Part shown: positions 1 through 5,921 of the stretch, piece after piece
How positions within the stretch are numbered: the first letter of the stretch is position 1
Layout: the number at the start of each line of letters is the position of its first letter
Assembly (NCBI GenBank): GCA_020741375.1
Contig: DYZF01000148.1
Coordinates: forward strand, 1 to 7,917
Origin: Tessaracoccus flavescens
GTDB taxonomy: Bacteria > Actinomycetota > Actinomycetes > Propionibacteriales > Propionibacteriaceae
DNA: 7,917 nucleotides
Direction: 5' to 3'
Notes under the pieces: model-generated
The model's database searches: none
What the model saw: only the letters and a program-made list of their open reading frames with translations
What the model was told of the DNA's origin: nothing
Made by a program: the position numbers and the translations under genes

Positions 1-260
1 GCGGCCAAGATGTGATCCTTGCTCAGCCACAACACAGGCTGCTCGTCGTAGAGCGGGATCAGGTGCAGGCCGTCGCGCTCAATGGGGAGCCGCACAAAGC
101 ACATGTCGACAAGACCACTGACGACGGCGGAGCGCTGATCAGCCTCCGCCACCTCGATCACCTCGAGCGGCGCGCGGAAGCGCTCGCCCCAGATGCGCCG
201 CCACTTGGTGAGCGTCACCCCGGGCACGTAGCCGATCCGCAGCCCTGATCCATCCGTCAC
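1..260 (-). CDS. LysR-type substrate-binding domain protein without HTH (partial, 3' end beyond left edge)
   Basis: My reverse-strand translation from a GTG at 260 gives 86 residues that run off the left edge. It begins with VTDGSGLRIGYVPG and continues through TKWRRIWGERF, a VDMCFVRLPIERDGL segment and PLYDEQPVLWLSKDH. This pattern matches the start of the LysR-type periplasmic-binding-protein-like effector domain: a first beta strand ending GYVPG, then the D-x-x-x-VRLP strand, then 'L.PLY.E..V'. No winged helix-turn-helix precedes it: an in-frame stop (TAG) lies about 30 bases upstream of the GTG, so the protein starts directly at the binding domain. Actinobacteria are known to carry such stand-alone domains annotated as LysR substrate-binding proteins; their ligand is generally unknown. 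It cannot bind DNA through the usual LysR domain, so it may be a small-molecule sensor that works with a partner. The start is supported by a -10-like TAGCCT 7 nt upstream (leaderless). It is divergent from the PaiB-like gene. Confidence 0.75.
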   Translation of the reverse strand, partial: MTDGSGLRIGYVPGVTLTKWRRIWGERFRAPLEVIEVAEADQRSAVVSGLVDMCFVRLPIERDGLHLIPLYDEQPVLWLSKDHILA

Positions 261-265
261 CCGAT

Positions 266-296
266 CGAGGCTACTGCACGCCGGCGCCTAGAATTC
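266..296. promoter_or_regulatory. Overlapping divergent promoters, both apparently leaderless
   Basis: The 41-bp gap between the two start codons contains a TAnnnT -10 box for each strand. On the plus strand TAGAAT is at 289-294, with 7 nt to the ATG at 302. On the minus strand TAGCCT is at 273-268, with 7 nt to the GTG at 260. A transcript starting about 7 nt after either box would begin at the start codon itself, and no Shine-Dalgarno sequence is visible before either gene. The expected -35 region of each promoter falls on the -10 region of the other, and neither -35 is recognisable. The -10 boxes and spacings are seen directly; promoter activity and mutual exclusion are inferred. Confidence 0.5.
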
Positions 297-301
297 GCGA
301 C

Positions 302-973
302 ATGTACGTGCCCGCCCACAACGCCATGCCCCTCGATGAGGCGACGGCGATCCTCGAGCAGGTGCGCCTCGCCGATCTCGTCACCGTCGATCCCGCGACC
401 CTCGCTCCCGCCTCGACGCCGCTGCCGATGATCCATCGACCCAGCGCCGACGGATTCGGTTCCCTCGAGGCACACCTCGCCCGCCCGAACCGGCAGTGGG
501 AGCACACTGAGCACCCGGCGCTCGTGATCCTCCGTGGCGGCGATGCCTACGTCAATCCCACCTGGTATCCGACGTATCGCGACGGCGCGAACGCCGTGCC
601 CACGTGGAACTACGAGGTGGTGCAGGTCACCGGCCGCTTGGTGGCCCACGACGACGTCGAGTGGCTCGACGGCCACGTCCGCCGCCTGTCCGAGCGGTTC
701 GATCCCGAGTTCGATCTCGACCGCAACGAGGCTCGCGTCAACGCCGGCATGCTGCGCGCGATCGTCGGCGTCGAGTTGATCATCGACGGCGTCGTCGGCA
801 AGTCCAAGCTCTCCCAGAACCGCTCGACCGCCGACATTGTGGGCGTAGCCGAAGCCCTCGACGCCGACGCCCGGGGCGACCTCGCCGATCGCATGCGCGA
901 GGTCTCGCTCCCCCATGCACAGGCCAGAGAGGCTGCGGTCCACAACGCTCAACAGCGCCGCTCACACCATTGA
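302..973 (+). CDS. PaiB-family FMN-binding negative transcriptional regulator-like protein
   Basis: This 223-residue protein has the full family pattern: MYVPAHN at the N-terminus, the beta-barrel segment LADLVTVD (24-31), PLPMIH (41-45 region), the H/N-rich ARPNRQW (60-66), the signature GGDAYVNPTWYPT (79-91), VPTWNYEVVQVTG (99-111), and the C-terminal GKSKLSQNR (166-174). The family folds as a split-barrel flavin-binding dimer. Its Bacillus namesake PaiB represses sporulation and degradative enzyme genes, but most members have no proven target or reaction, and some may be flavin-dependent enzymes or haem-related proteins. Length is normal (about 200-230 aa). ATG 302 is chosen because MYVP is the conserved start and a -10 box sits 7 nt upstream. 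The stop codon (971-973) lies inside the -35 box of the copper ATPase gene, so the two genes are packed but separately promoted. A link to copper is not shown. Confidence 0.88.
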   Translation: MYVPAHNAMPLDEATAILEQVRLADLVTVDPATLAPASTPLPMIHRPSADGFGSLEAHLARPNRQWEHTEHPALVILRGGDAYVNPTWYPTYRDGANAVPTWNYEVVQVTGRLVAHDDVEWLDGHVRRLSERFDPEFDLDRNEARVNAGMLRAIVGVELIIDGVVGKSKLSQNRSTADIVGVAEALDADARGDLADRMREVSLPHAQAREAAVHNAQQRRSHH

Positions 974-998
974 TCGACATACCCCTCAGGGGTATCAT
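970..998 (+). promoter_or_regulatory. Promoter of the copper ATPase gene, leaderless
   Basis: A -35 box TTGATC (970-975), a 17-nt spacer and a -10 box TATCAT (993-998) make the best sigma-70-type promoter in the window. The ATG at 1005 begins 7 nt after the -10, at the expected transcription start, so the mRNA is probably leaderless. No Shine-Dalgarno sequence precedes the ATG. The -35 overlaps the stop codon of the upstream PaiB-like gene, which argues for an independent transcription unit. The promoter contains the copper operator described separately. Confidence 0.75.
979..995. promoter_or_regulatory. CsoR-type copper operator
   Basis: ATACCCCTCAGGGGTAT is a perfect 8+8 inverted repeat around one central base (C987). 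CsoR-family copper repressors bind GC-tract dyads with TA-CCCC / GGGG-TA ends, so this is a textbook match in type. It covers most of the promoter spacer and the first three bases of the -10 box, where a bound repressor would block RNA polymerase. Inference: Cu(I) binding by CsoR releases the site and switches on the ATPase gene. No csoR gene lies in this window, so the repressor must be encoded elsewhere. Confidence 0.8.
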
Positions 999-1004
999 CG
1001 AGGC

Positions 1005-3191
1005 ATGGATGGGCACAAGCACCACAACGAACACGACCACTCCGCTGCGGAGCATGCGATGCGCAATGAGCACGCAGACCACTCCGAACACCCGCAGCAT
1101 CAGGAGCACGGCAGCCACGGCCCGGATCAGCACTCCGGTCACAACGCGAACCAGCAACACGCCGATGACGGCGGCCACCAGAACCACGACGAGCATGCTG
1201 GCCACAGCACCGCCATGTTCAAGAACCGGTTCTGGCTCTCCCTCCTGCTGAGCATCCCCGTCGTCGTTCTAAGCCCCATGGTGGCCGATCTGCTCGGCTA
1301 CACCCTGCCCACGTTCCCAGGCTCCACATGTATCCCGCCCGTGCTCGGCACCATCATCTTCTTCTACGGCGGCATGCCCTTCTTGAAGGGCGGCATCGAC
1401 GAACTCAAGCGCAAACAGCCCGGGATGATGCTCCTCATCGCGATGGCCATCACGGTGGCGTTCGTCGCGTCGTGGGTGACCACCCTCGGGATCGGGAACC
1501 TCCATCTCGACTTCTGGTGGGAGTTGGCCCTCCTGGTAGTGGTCATGCTTCTGGGCCACTGGATGGAGATGCGCGCGCTGAGCGCGGCGTCGTCGGCCCT
1601 CGACGCCCTAGCCGAAATGCTTCCCGATGACGCCGAACGCGTGACCGATCACGGCACCGAGACGGTGTCGCTGTCCGATCTCGCCGTCGAGGACGTCGTC
1701 CTCGTCCGCTCCGGCGCCCGCGTGCCAGCGGATGGCACCATCGTGTCCGGATCGGCTCACTTCGATGAATCCATGATCACGGGCGAATCGCAGCCGGTGC
1801 GCCGCTCCGAGGGCGAACGGGTCGTGGCGGGCACCGTCGCCACGAACAACACGGTGCGAGTCCAAGTAGAGGCCACCGGGGAGGACACTGCGATCGCAGG
1901 CATTCAGCGAATGGTCTCCGACGCGCAGTCCTCCTCCTCCAAGGCGCAAGCGCTGGCTGACCGCGCGGCCGCGTTGCTCTTCTGGTTCGCCCTGGCCGCA
2001 GCCGTCATCACGGCGATCGTTTGGCTGATCGTGGGCAGCCCCAGCGATGCCGTCGTGCGCACCGTGACCGTGCTCGTCATCGCCTGCCCCCACGCCCTCG
2101 GCCTAGCCATTCCGCTGGTGATCGCCATCTCAACCGAACTCGCCGCCAAGCACGGCATCTTGATCAAGAACCGGATGGCTCTCGAGCGCATGCGGACGAT
2201 TGACGTGGTGCTCTTCGACAAGACCGGCACGCTGACCGAGGGCGCACACAGGGTGACCGAGGTGGCCACCGCCGACGGCGTCTCTCGCGCAGAACTGCTG
2301 GCCCTGGCCGCGGCAGCCGAGCGCGACAGCGAGCATCCCGTGGCACGGGCCATCGTGGCGGCGGCCAAGGAGGATTCGGGGGCGTCCTCGATGAGCCTCA
2401 CGTCTGAAGACTTCCAAGCCGCGGCCGGACGAGGCGTCCGCGCCACCGTCGACGGCGCCACCATCGAGGTGGGCGGTCCGACGCTGTTGCGCGAGGCTGA
2501 CTTGAAACCCCCGGCAGAGCTCGCCCACCCCACCTCCGCATGGTCGGAACGCGGCGCCGGCGTCCTGCACGTCGTGCGCGACGGCGTGGTGATCGGGGCC
2601 GTCGCTGTCGAAGACGAGGTGCGCGCCGATTCGTTGGCCGCCATCAAGGCGTTGCAGGAGCGCGGGGTCAAGGTGGCGCTCATCACCGGTGACGCCAAGC
2701 AGGTGGCCGACGCCGTCGGCCGCGACCTCGGCATCGATGAAGTCTTCGCTGAGGTGTTGCCGGAGGACAAGGACCAAGAAGTCTCCCGCCTGCAGCAGCG
2801 CGGGCTGTCGGTGGCCATGGTGGGCGACGGCGTCAACGACGCCCCGGCGTTGGCGCGCGCCGATGTCGGCATCGCCATCGGCGCCGGCACGGATGTGGCG
2901 ATCGAATCGGCCGACCTCGTGCTCGCCGGCAACGATCCTCGCGCCGTGCTGTCGATGATCGACCTCTCCCGCGCGAGCTACCGCAGGATGCTCCAGAACT
3001 TGGTGTGGGCCGCCGGGTACAACGTGGTCGCGGTGCCGCTGGCCGCCGGCGTGCTGGCGTGGGCGGGCATCGTCCTCTCCCCCGCCGTCGGAGCAATCCT
3101 GATGTCGCTGTCCACCATCATCGTTGCGCTCAACGCACAGGTGCTGCGAGGGGTGAAGATGGATCCGGAGGTTCTCGCCCCAGCGCGCTGA
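1005..3191 (+). CDS. copB: P1B-3-type copper-exporting ATPase (CopB-like)
   Basis: This 728-residue P-type ATPase sits in the membrane and would export copper (possibly also silver) using ATP. An extremely His-rich cytoplasmic tail (19 His in residues 1-67) replaces the usual CxxC metal-binding domains. Helices are near 76-99, 112-130, 139-158, 170-189, 322-344, 351-377, 661-683 and 692-715. TGES is at 259-262 (actuator). The CPH metal-site motif is at 361-363, the phosphorylated Asp is D405 in DKTGT, the nucleotide-domain SEHP is at 442-445, TGD at 561-563, and GDGVND at 607-612. TM7 has N665-x6-Y672-N673-x4-P678 and TM8 has MSxST (700-704) with N710. CPH plus this TM7/TM8 pattern and a His tail is the P1B-3 (CopB) signature, distinct from CopA's CPC. 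ATG 1005 is chosen over in-frame upstream codons because the promoter and operator end just before it. Nothing looks broken. Whether Cu(I) or Cu(II) is the preferred substrate is not decided by sequence. Confidence 0.93.
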   Translation: MDGHKHHNEHDHSAAEHAMRNEHADHSEHPQHQEHGSHGPDQHSGHNANQQHADDGGHQNHDEHAGHSTAMFKNRFWLSLLLSIPVVVLSPMVADLLGYTLPTFPGSTCIPPVLGTIIFFYGGMPFLKGGIDELKRKQPGMMLLIAMAITVAFVASWVTTLGIGNLHLDFWWELALLVVVMLLGHWMEMRALSAASSALDALAEMLPDDAERVTDHGTETVSLSDLAVEDVVLVRSGARVPADGTIVSGSAHFDESMITGESQPVRRSEGERVVAGTVATNNTVRVQVEATGEDTAIAGIQRMVSDAQSSSSKAQALADRAAALLFWFALAAAVITAIVWLIVGSPSDAVVRTVTVLVIACPHALGLAIPLVIAISTELAAKHGILIKNRMALERMRTIDVVLFDKTGTLTEGAHRVTEVATADGVSRAELLALAAAAERDSEHPVARAIVAAAKEDSGASSMSLTSEDFQAAAGRGVRATVDGATIEVGGPTLLREADLKPPAELAHPTSAWSERGAGVLHVVRDGVVIGAVAVEDEVRADSLAAIKALQERGVKVALITGDAKQVADAVGRDLGIDEVFAEVLPEDKDQEVSRLQQRGLSVAMVGDGVNDAPALARADVGIAIGAGTDVAIESADLVLAGNDPRAVLSMIDLSRASYRRMLQNLVWAAGYNVVAVPLAAGVLAWAGIVLSPAVGAILMSLSTIIVALNAQVLRGVKMDPEVLAPAR

Positions 3192-3261
3192 CGCACACTT
3201 CTCGGTCGGGAAGCACCGTCGGGCCGGCCGCCCACTGCCGCTTCAGTTCGACGCGTGTGCG
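3192..3261. repeat. Intergenic inverted repeat flanking the gap after copB
   Basis: CGCACAC at 3192-3198, directly after the copB stop codon, pairs with GTGTGCG at 3255-3261, just before the -10 box of the DUF5997 gene. Within the loop a GGGC/GCCC stem (3221-3224 with 3230-3233) could also form. There is no T-run, so this is not a convincing intrinsic terminator. A 7-bp match in such a short GC-rich region could well be chance. Confidence 0.25.
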
Positions 3262-3263
3262 GC

Positions 3264-3269
3264 TAGGCT
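3264..3269 (+). promoter_or_regulatory. Putative -10 box of the DUF5997 gene, leaderless
   Basis: TAGGCT lies 6 nt before the ATG at 3276, the same geometry seen at the three genes to the left. There is no Shine-Dalgarno sequence before the ATG. No convincing -35 is visible about 17 nt upstream. The call rests on motif and spacing only. Confidence 0.45.
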
Positions 3270-3275
3270 CAGCCC

Positions 3276-3629
3276 ATGAGCCAAACGATGAAGCCCGCCA
3301 CCGCCGCGCAGAAGCTGGGCATCTATCTGCCCGCCGCGCCCGAGGAGTTCCAGACGACGCCCATCACGCGCGACGAACTGGACGCCCTGCGCGCGGATCC
3401 GCCGTCGTGGCTCACCGAACTGAAGAAGAATGGCCCCTTCCCGCGCGACGTGGTCGCGGCGAAGCTGGGGGTGTCGAAGTCAGGCCTGGCGCGGGGCGGC
3501 GTCACTGAAGCGCTGACCTCCGACGAGGTGGGCGAGTTGCTCACCAATCCGCCGGAGTGGCTGATCCGCGAACGCGAAACGCACCAGAAGGTGCTGAAGG
3601 AAGGGGCGCGCCTCCGCGACGGTCGCTGA
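3276..3629 (+). CDS. DUF5997 family protein (small, possible HTH, internal repeat)
   Basis: This 117-residue soluble protein matches the actinobacterial DUF5997 pattern: KPATAAQKLGIYLPA (6-20), 'DPPSWL..LKKNGPFPRDVVAAKLGVSKSGLARGGV' spread over 41-76, and NPPEWLIRER (91-100). The core VVAAKLGVSKSGLARGG (59-75) reads like a helix-turn-helix (AAKLGVSKSGLAR), so DNA binding is possible but unproven. Two similar segments flank it: T-x-D-E-x-x-x-L-x-x-x-PP-x-WL at 31-46 and again at 81-96, exactly 50 residues apart. The tail from 97 is charged and probably helical. The function of the family is unknown to me. From memory, DUF5997 genes often sit next to stand-alone LysR-binding-domain genes in actinobacteria; here such a gene lies about 3 kb away, with the PaiB-like and copB genes between. 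Start ATG 3276 fits the -10 box 6 nt upstream; M5 (3288) is an alternative. Confidence 0.82.
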   Translation: MSQTMKPATAAQKLGIYLPAAPEEFQTTPITRDELDALRADPPSWLTELKKNGPFPRDVVAAKLGVSKSGLARGGVTEALTSDEVGELLTNPPEWLIRERETHQKVLKEGARLRDGR

Positions 3630-3687
3630 GATGCCAAGCTACAAGTGCGCGCTAGCAAGGTTGAAGGCTAGGCCCACGCACGTGCTC

Positions 3688-3695
3688 GAGGAGGG
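3688..3695 (+). promoter_or_regulatory. Shine-Dalgarno sequence of the zinc-ribbon protein gene
   Basis: GAGGAGGG ends 3 nt before the ATG at 3699, with the GGAGG core at 3690-3694. It is the only strong ribosome-binding site among the plus-strand genes here and fixes the start. It contrasts with the four leaderless-looking starts to the left and implies a real 5' leader. Confidence 0.7.
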
Positions 3696-3698
3696 CCC

Positions 3699-4214
3699 AT
3701 GAGGAAGCGCAAGAAGAACTACCTAAGCGACGCCGAGTCGAATGCCTACTTCGACACGCCCGAAGGCAAGCAAGCGCTGGAGTGGTTCGCAGCCCAACGC
3801 TGTGAGATGTGCGGGTCTCACGTCGATTGGATGGCGTTCGAGGATCTTCATGCCGAGGACCCAGCGTCAACCATGGAGGCGCTCGGCGATTTCAGCCCGG
3901 ATGAGGTCCTCTACGCGTGGCGCTGCGGCGACTACGACTGCCCCAACTTCTCGCTCCTGGGCGCAGACTTCGAGGTTCAGTGGATGGATTCGACGTACGC
4001 CATCATCCCCTGCGCGAAGTGCGGCGGGGACACCGAGTACCTCGACCCAGCCCAAGCGTCACACATCGACCGAGCCGGCTACTTGGCGGCCAAGAAGAAG
4101 TTCGGTGCCGAGAAGGTTCTCGACGGAGAGGCGCTCCACTGCCCGGCCTGCGGAGCAGTGCAGTACGTCCCATTCACGATGGACGATCTACAAGCGGCCC
4201 TAGCCCAGGGGTAG
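3699..4214 (+). CDS. Hypothetical protein with two predicted zinc ribbons
   Basis: This 171-residue protein is not a family I recognise. Eight cysteines form four pairs: C35-x2-C38, C76-x4-C81, C105-x2-C108 and C148-x2-C151. The order and spacing suggest two zinc ribbons, one built from pairs 1 and 2 and one from pairs 3 and 4, each with a long acidic or mixed insert. The N-terminus MRKRKKNYLS is very basic, while the body is acidic and aromatic (many W, Y and F). There is no signal peptide or membrane helix, so it is probably cytoplasmic. Such proteins may bind nucleic acid or proteins, or be stabilised by zinc; nothing in the sequence decides this. The start has a GAGGAGGG ribosome site. 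The last 41 bp overlap the 3' end of the oppositely oriented membrane-protein gene. It seems to be a single-gene unit after the DUF5997 gene, with a 69-nt gap. Confidence 0.75.
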   Translation: MRKRKKNYLSDAESNAYFDTPEGKQALEWFAAQRCEMCGSHVDWMAFEDLHAEDPASTMEALGDFSPDEVLYAWRCGDYDCPNFSLLGADFEVQWMDSTYAIIPCAKCGGDTEYLDPAQASHIDRAGYLAAKKKFGAEKVLDGEALHCPACGAVQYVPFTMDDLQAALAQG

Positions 4215-4644
4215 GCCCCACCGCCGACGACACCTGGACGCGAAGCTCTGGCTCAGGCGGCAACAGCCCCCTAGCCAAACGCACATCGGCGTAGGTCGGG
4301 GCAGCCGCGGCGAAGGTCGCCGTCGCGTGGAACACCAGCAAGCCCGCGACCACCGTCGCATACCGCCACCACTCGGAATCCGCGCCTCCGCCGGACCACG
4401 CCATGACGTAGGGCACCAAGGCGAACAGCGGCGCCGTCGAATCCGGGCGGATCGCCGACCACAGCAAACCCACGGCCACCAACGCCACCCACACCGGCAG
4501 GATCGTCAACGTCACCCACGGCAGGCTCACCCATGCCGCGACCGCGCCCGCCGCGACCATCCCACCCCGCAGCAGCCACTGCTGCCACGTCGTGATTCGC
4601 AGCGCGAAGATCCAGTTGGAGATCACCTCGGCGAGATCGAACAT
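4174..4644 (-). CDS. Small multi-pass membrane protein, last gene of the MoxR/DUF58 operon
   Basis: The 156-residue product is unassigned. Hydrophobic stretches near 24-42, 43-63, 70-84 and 94-115 predict three or four membrane helices. A short N-terminal amphipathic segment rich in aromatic residues (WIFALRITTWQQW, 11-23) precedes them, and a proline-rich soluble tail (129-156) follows. The ATG at 4644 overlaps the DUF58 stop codon as TGATG, which implies translational coupling. A longer in-frame start at 4725 would lie deep inside the DUF58 gene and adds a charged non-conserved-looking stretch, so I reject it. Position suggests a membrane anchor or partner of the DUF58 protein. From memory, mycobacteria have a similarly sized membrane protein at the same place after moxR3 and the DUF58 gene. 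The 3' end overlaps the convergent zinc-ribbon gene by 41 bp. Confidence 0.75.
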   Translation of the reverse strand: MFDLAEVISNWIFALRITTWQQWLLRGGMVAAGAVAAWVSLPWVTLTILPVWVALVAVGLLWSAIRPDSTAPLFALVPYVMAWSGGGADSEWWRYATVVAGLLVFHATATFAAAAPTYADVRLARGLLPPEPELRVQVSSAVGPTPGLGPLVDRPS

Positions 4645-5921
4645 CAGCCCATCACCCGCCTTGGCGCGGAGCGCGCGGCCTCCATTGAGAGCAGCACGCT
4701 GGCCAAGCTGCCGGTCCCCCGCCACGGCGTGACGGGGATGCCGAGGGAACGCAGTCGCTCAATGACGCCGTCGCGCTCGATCCGCCGCAGCATCCACGCC
4801 TCGCCGAGGAAAGTCTCGCGGTCGAACGTCGCCATGTCGTCGGCCTGACCGATGCCCTCCGGCAGAGTGTCGACGCACACCACCTCAGCGCCGAGCCGAC
4901 GCAGCCGCACCAACTCGTCCTGGCTCTCGCGCTCCAGCAGCGGCGAACAGAAGAACACCAGCGTTCCGCTCGCCACCTGCGGCACCTTCCGTAGCATCTG
5001 CCAGTCGGGCATGTCGCGGTTCGATCGCGACAACACATTCAGCACCACACGTGCCTGCCGCGGCCCGCTGCCCGGGCGGACGTGACCGATGCGTCGTCCC
5101 AGATCGTGCAGGGCGACCCGGTCGCCGAATCCGACGTAATGCCGCGAGATCGCGGCGATGGCGCGCACCGTGACGTCGAGCCCGGTGGCACCGTCGGGGT
5201 CGGCGGGGGCGACGTCGAGGAGGGTGTCGGCGACGATGAGCACGTCGGTGTCGCGCTCAGTCAGGGTGGAGTTCACGTGCAGCGAACCGAGCCGCGACGT
5301 CACCCGCCAGTTGATCCGACGCAGCCGGTCACCCGGGCGGAACTCGCGCACATCAGCCAGATCCGAGCCGTCGCCCCGATGCCGCGACCGGTGTGCCCCC
5401 ACGATCCCGATCGGGTGCGCGACGCCGCTGCCGCCCTCCAACGTCGACGACGCGGGCCGCACCGTCACCGTCACCGGGCTGGTCTCCGCGTGCGCGGACC
5501 ACGACCCGGACCGGTCGCGCACCTGCACCGTCGCCGGCTGGATCTGATACTTGCCCCACCGCTCAGGCTCGACGTTCACCGTCGCCCCCTCGACGTCGGA
5601 AAGCACCACGCCGGTATCGGGGTCGTACGACAGGCCCGGCCGGGTGGGCCACTGCACCGTCACCAACGCCCGCTCCCACGGCCGACGCGTCGACACCTCC
5701 AGCGGCACCGACTCCCCCTCCGGGATCGCGACCGCCGTCGGCTTCACCTCGACGGCTACCGTGGCGCCCCGCGGATGGTTGATCAGGCCCCACGCGAGGT
5801 GCGCGACGAACGGCACCATCAGCGCCACCACGTCCGGCCGCCGGGTGACGACGGCGAGCACCGCCAGCGCCACCGTCGCGACGGCGGAGCGGATGAACGC
5901 GGGCGTGGGGTAAAACTTCAT
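4644..5921 (-). CDS. DUF58 family membrane protein with degenerate von Willebrand A domain
   Basis: The 425-residue protein starts with two membrane helices (about 10-26 and 29-47), followed by a beta-rich region (55-155). The DUF58 signature spans about 180-215, with VREFRPGDRLRRINW at 191-205. A von Willebrand A-like fold follows: the strand TDVLIVADTLLDV begins at 225. The usual MIDAS D-x-S-x-S is here D232-T-L-L-D236, so both serines are absent and metal binding may be lost or changed. DUF58 proteins are usual partners of MoxR ATPases, which are thought to act on the A domain as chaperones. The ATG at 5921 overlaps the MoxR stop as TGATG, the same arrangement as at the next junction. A GTG one codon upstream (5924) is an equally coupled alternative. 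There is no clear ribosome site, which fits dependence on coupling. Exact role unknown; envelope or secretion-related function is inferred from the membrane helices and neighbours. Confidence 0.88.
   Translation of the reverse strand: MKFYPTPAFIRSAVATVALAVLAVVTRRPDVVALMVPFVAHLAWGLINHPRGATVAVEVKPTAVAIPEGESVPLEVSTRRPWERALVTVQWPTRPGLSYDPDTGVVLSDVEGATVNVEPERWGKYQIQPATVQVRDRSGSWSAHAETSPVTVTVRPASSTLEGGSGVAHPIGIVGAHRSRHRGDGSDLADVREFRPGDRLRRINWRVTSRLGSLHVNSTLTERDTDVLIVADTLLDVAPADPDGATGLDVTVRAIAAISRHYVGFGDRVALHDLGRRIGHVRPGSGPRQARVVLNVLSRSNRDMPDWQMLRKVPQVASGTLVFFCSPLLERESQDELVRLRRLGAEVVCVDTLPEGIGQADDMATFDRETFLGEAWMLRRIERDGVIERLRSLGIPVTPWRGTGSLASVLLSMEAARSAPRRVMG

Noticed and set aside
257..952. A 231-codon open frame on the minus strand opposite the PaiB-like gene
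   Set aside because: Its protein has no family pattern and reads as the complement of a clear coding gene; long antisense frames are expected at this GC content.
915..1004. An upstream in-frame ATG that would lengthen the copper ATPase by 30 residues
   Set aside because: It lies inside the PaiB-like gene and would translate through the promoter and copper operator; the His-rich tail starting at 1005 is the natural N-terminus.
3201..3240. Intrinsic terminator after copB
   Set aside because: Only a 4-bp GGGC/GCCC stem and a CTTC/GAAG stem are visible, with no T-run after them.
3264..3674. A TAGGCC box at 3669-3674 as the promoter of the zinc-ribbon gene
   Set aside because: It lacks the final T of TAnnnT and there is no suitable -35; the promoter may be inside or before the DUF5997 gene instead.
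4645..4725. A longer start for the last operon gene
   Set aside because: The extra 27 residues lie within the DUF58 coding region, while the TGATG junction at 4644 matches the other junctions.
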